From Pholiota molesta (Eukaryota; Basidiomycota; Agaricomycetes; Agaricales; Strophariaceae), in assembly GCA_014925825.1 (NCBI GenBank), contig JACGCK010000491.1:1-20242 (forward strand): DNA of 20,242 nt, read 5' to 3'. Every line of letters starts with the position of its first letter. Position 1 is the first letter of the stretch. Below the pieces are notes generated by a model, which was not told the origin of the DNA, searched no databases, and saw only the letters and a list, made by a program, of their open reading frames with translations. Below, piece by piece: positions 19,627 to 20,242 of this stretch. Made by a program: the position numbers and the translations under genes.

Positions 19627-20242
19627 TTGTCGTCGAACGACTTTGCAGCTCAGCAGAGAACCACCACTGGCTGAACTGGACCCCTCGATCCCCTTAATCT
19701 GCTGCTGCACAACGGCGACGCCTCCTCGGACGAGGCGTCCCAGCACGAGAACGCGCAGGACTGGTCCAAGTTCAGCACGCTGTGGACAGACGGCGCGACC
19801 CTACGAAGCACTACTCGGACATGATGGATTTCGCCGACCTCAGCGCCCTGCCCATGGACATGGATTTCAACCCGTCGATGTCCATTGAGCCCAGTGCTCT
19901 GCACTACGACCCCTTGAAGTTCAACTTTTCCTACGACGACCAATTCAGCGCCCTATCAAGCGAATTATTATCCGGCCAATTTCCGTTTGGCTTCCAGTCT
20001 GCCCTTTCTGGTAGCGACTTTTCTGGATCTTCATCAGACTCATCTACGAAGGAGCGCCGTCTCAGCATCACATCGTCGTCGTCATCTTCCGGTGCTTCCC
20101 TATCTCCAGTCCCGAATCACTCCCAGCCCCCACGCCAGCTACACCACCGATACCCCTAAAAGAGGAACCCACGCAGCCCTCGCTTGATCCCGCCGCCGAA
20201 CTTGCGCAGCGGGTGCGTCCAATCCGCCGGCGTCATGCTAGC
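19627..20242 (+). CDS. 5' part of a possible transcription-factor gene, frame disrupted
   Basis: Coding-like sequence runs off the right edge. An initial stretch (frame of 19627) includes LNLLLHNGDASSDEASQHE and QDWSKFSTLWTDG. From about 19800 the frame changes and reads DPTKHYSDMMDFADLSALP, then an acidic, Phe/Ser-rich stretch and a long Ser run to about 20115. It changes again to PLKEEPTQPSLDPAAELAQR, and near 20215 switches once more to QSAGVMLA at the end. There is also an in-frame TGA at 19672, and no clear ATG; ATTGTCG at 19626-19632 sits where ATGTCG might be expected. The composition (acidic patches, Ser/Pro-rich) suggests a fungal transcriptional regulator, but no DNA-binding domain lies in the window. 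No introns explain the switches, so sequence errors or gene decay are likely. Confidence 0.4.

Overview
The window is nuclear DNA of a filamentous basidiomycete, probably an Agaricomycete. Evidence: genes are split by many short introns (about 48-99 nt) with GT donors, CTNAC-like branch sites and YAG/AAG acceptors; exons are GC-rich while intergenic DNA is AT-rich; and the readable proteins are typically fungal. All exon models were derived by eye from reading frame, splice consensus and family motifs; no alignment or RNA data were available.

Layout. 1-451 (+) is the 3' end of an unidentified gene whose frame switches. 452-3230 is mostly gene-poor, AT-rich DNA with one F-box-like remnant (1548-1982, -). 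3231-8511 is a tandem duplication of a ~2.5 kb unit; each copy carries an eight-exon gene on the minus strand for a secreted plant-type haem peroxidase with a C-terminal half I cannot name. 9065-9565 (-) encodes a Pmp3-family membrane proteolipid. It shares a 410 bp divergent promoter with aspartate kinase (HOM3 type, 9975-12107, +), the first enzyme of threonine/methionine synthesis. 12502-16098 (-) encodes an SDE3/MOV10-type RNA helicase with three N-terminal zinc-finger motifs. 16523-19477 (-) encodes a 19-exon Xaa-Pro aminopeptidase P that includes a 7-nt microexon. 19627-20242 (+) is the start of a possible transcription-factor gene, cut by the window end and broken by frame switches.

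The genes look like independent housekeeping loci (amino-acid synthesis, peptide turnover, RNA surveillance or silencing, membrane homeostasis) beside a locally duplicated secreted oxidoreductase. I see no biosynthetic cluster, complete transposon, CRISPR array or RNA gene. Frame disruptions are confined to the first ~250 and last ~600 bases, whereas about 10 kb of interior coding sequence reads cleanly; this suggests sequence errors near contig ends, although real decay is possible.
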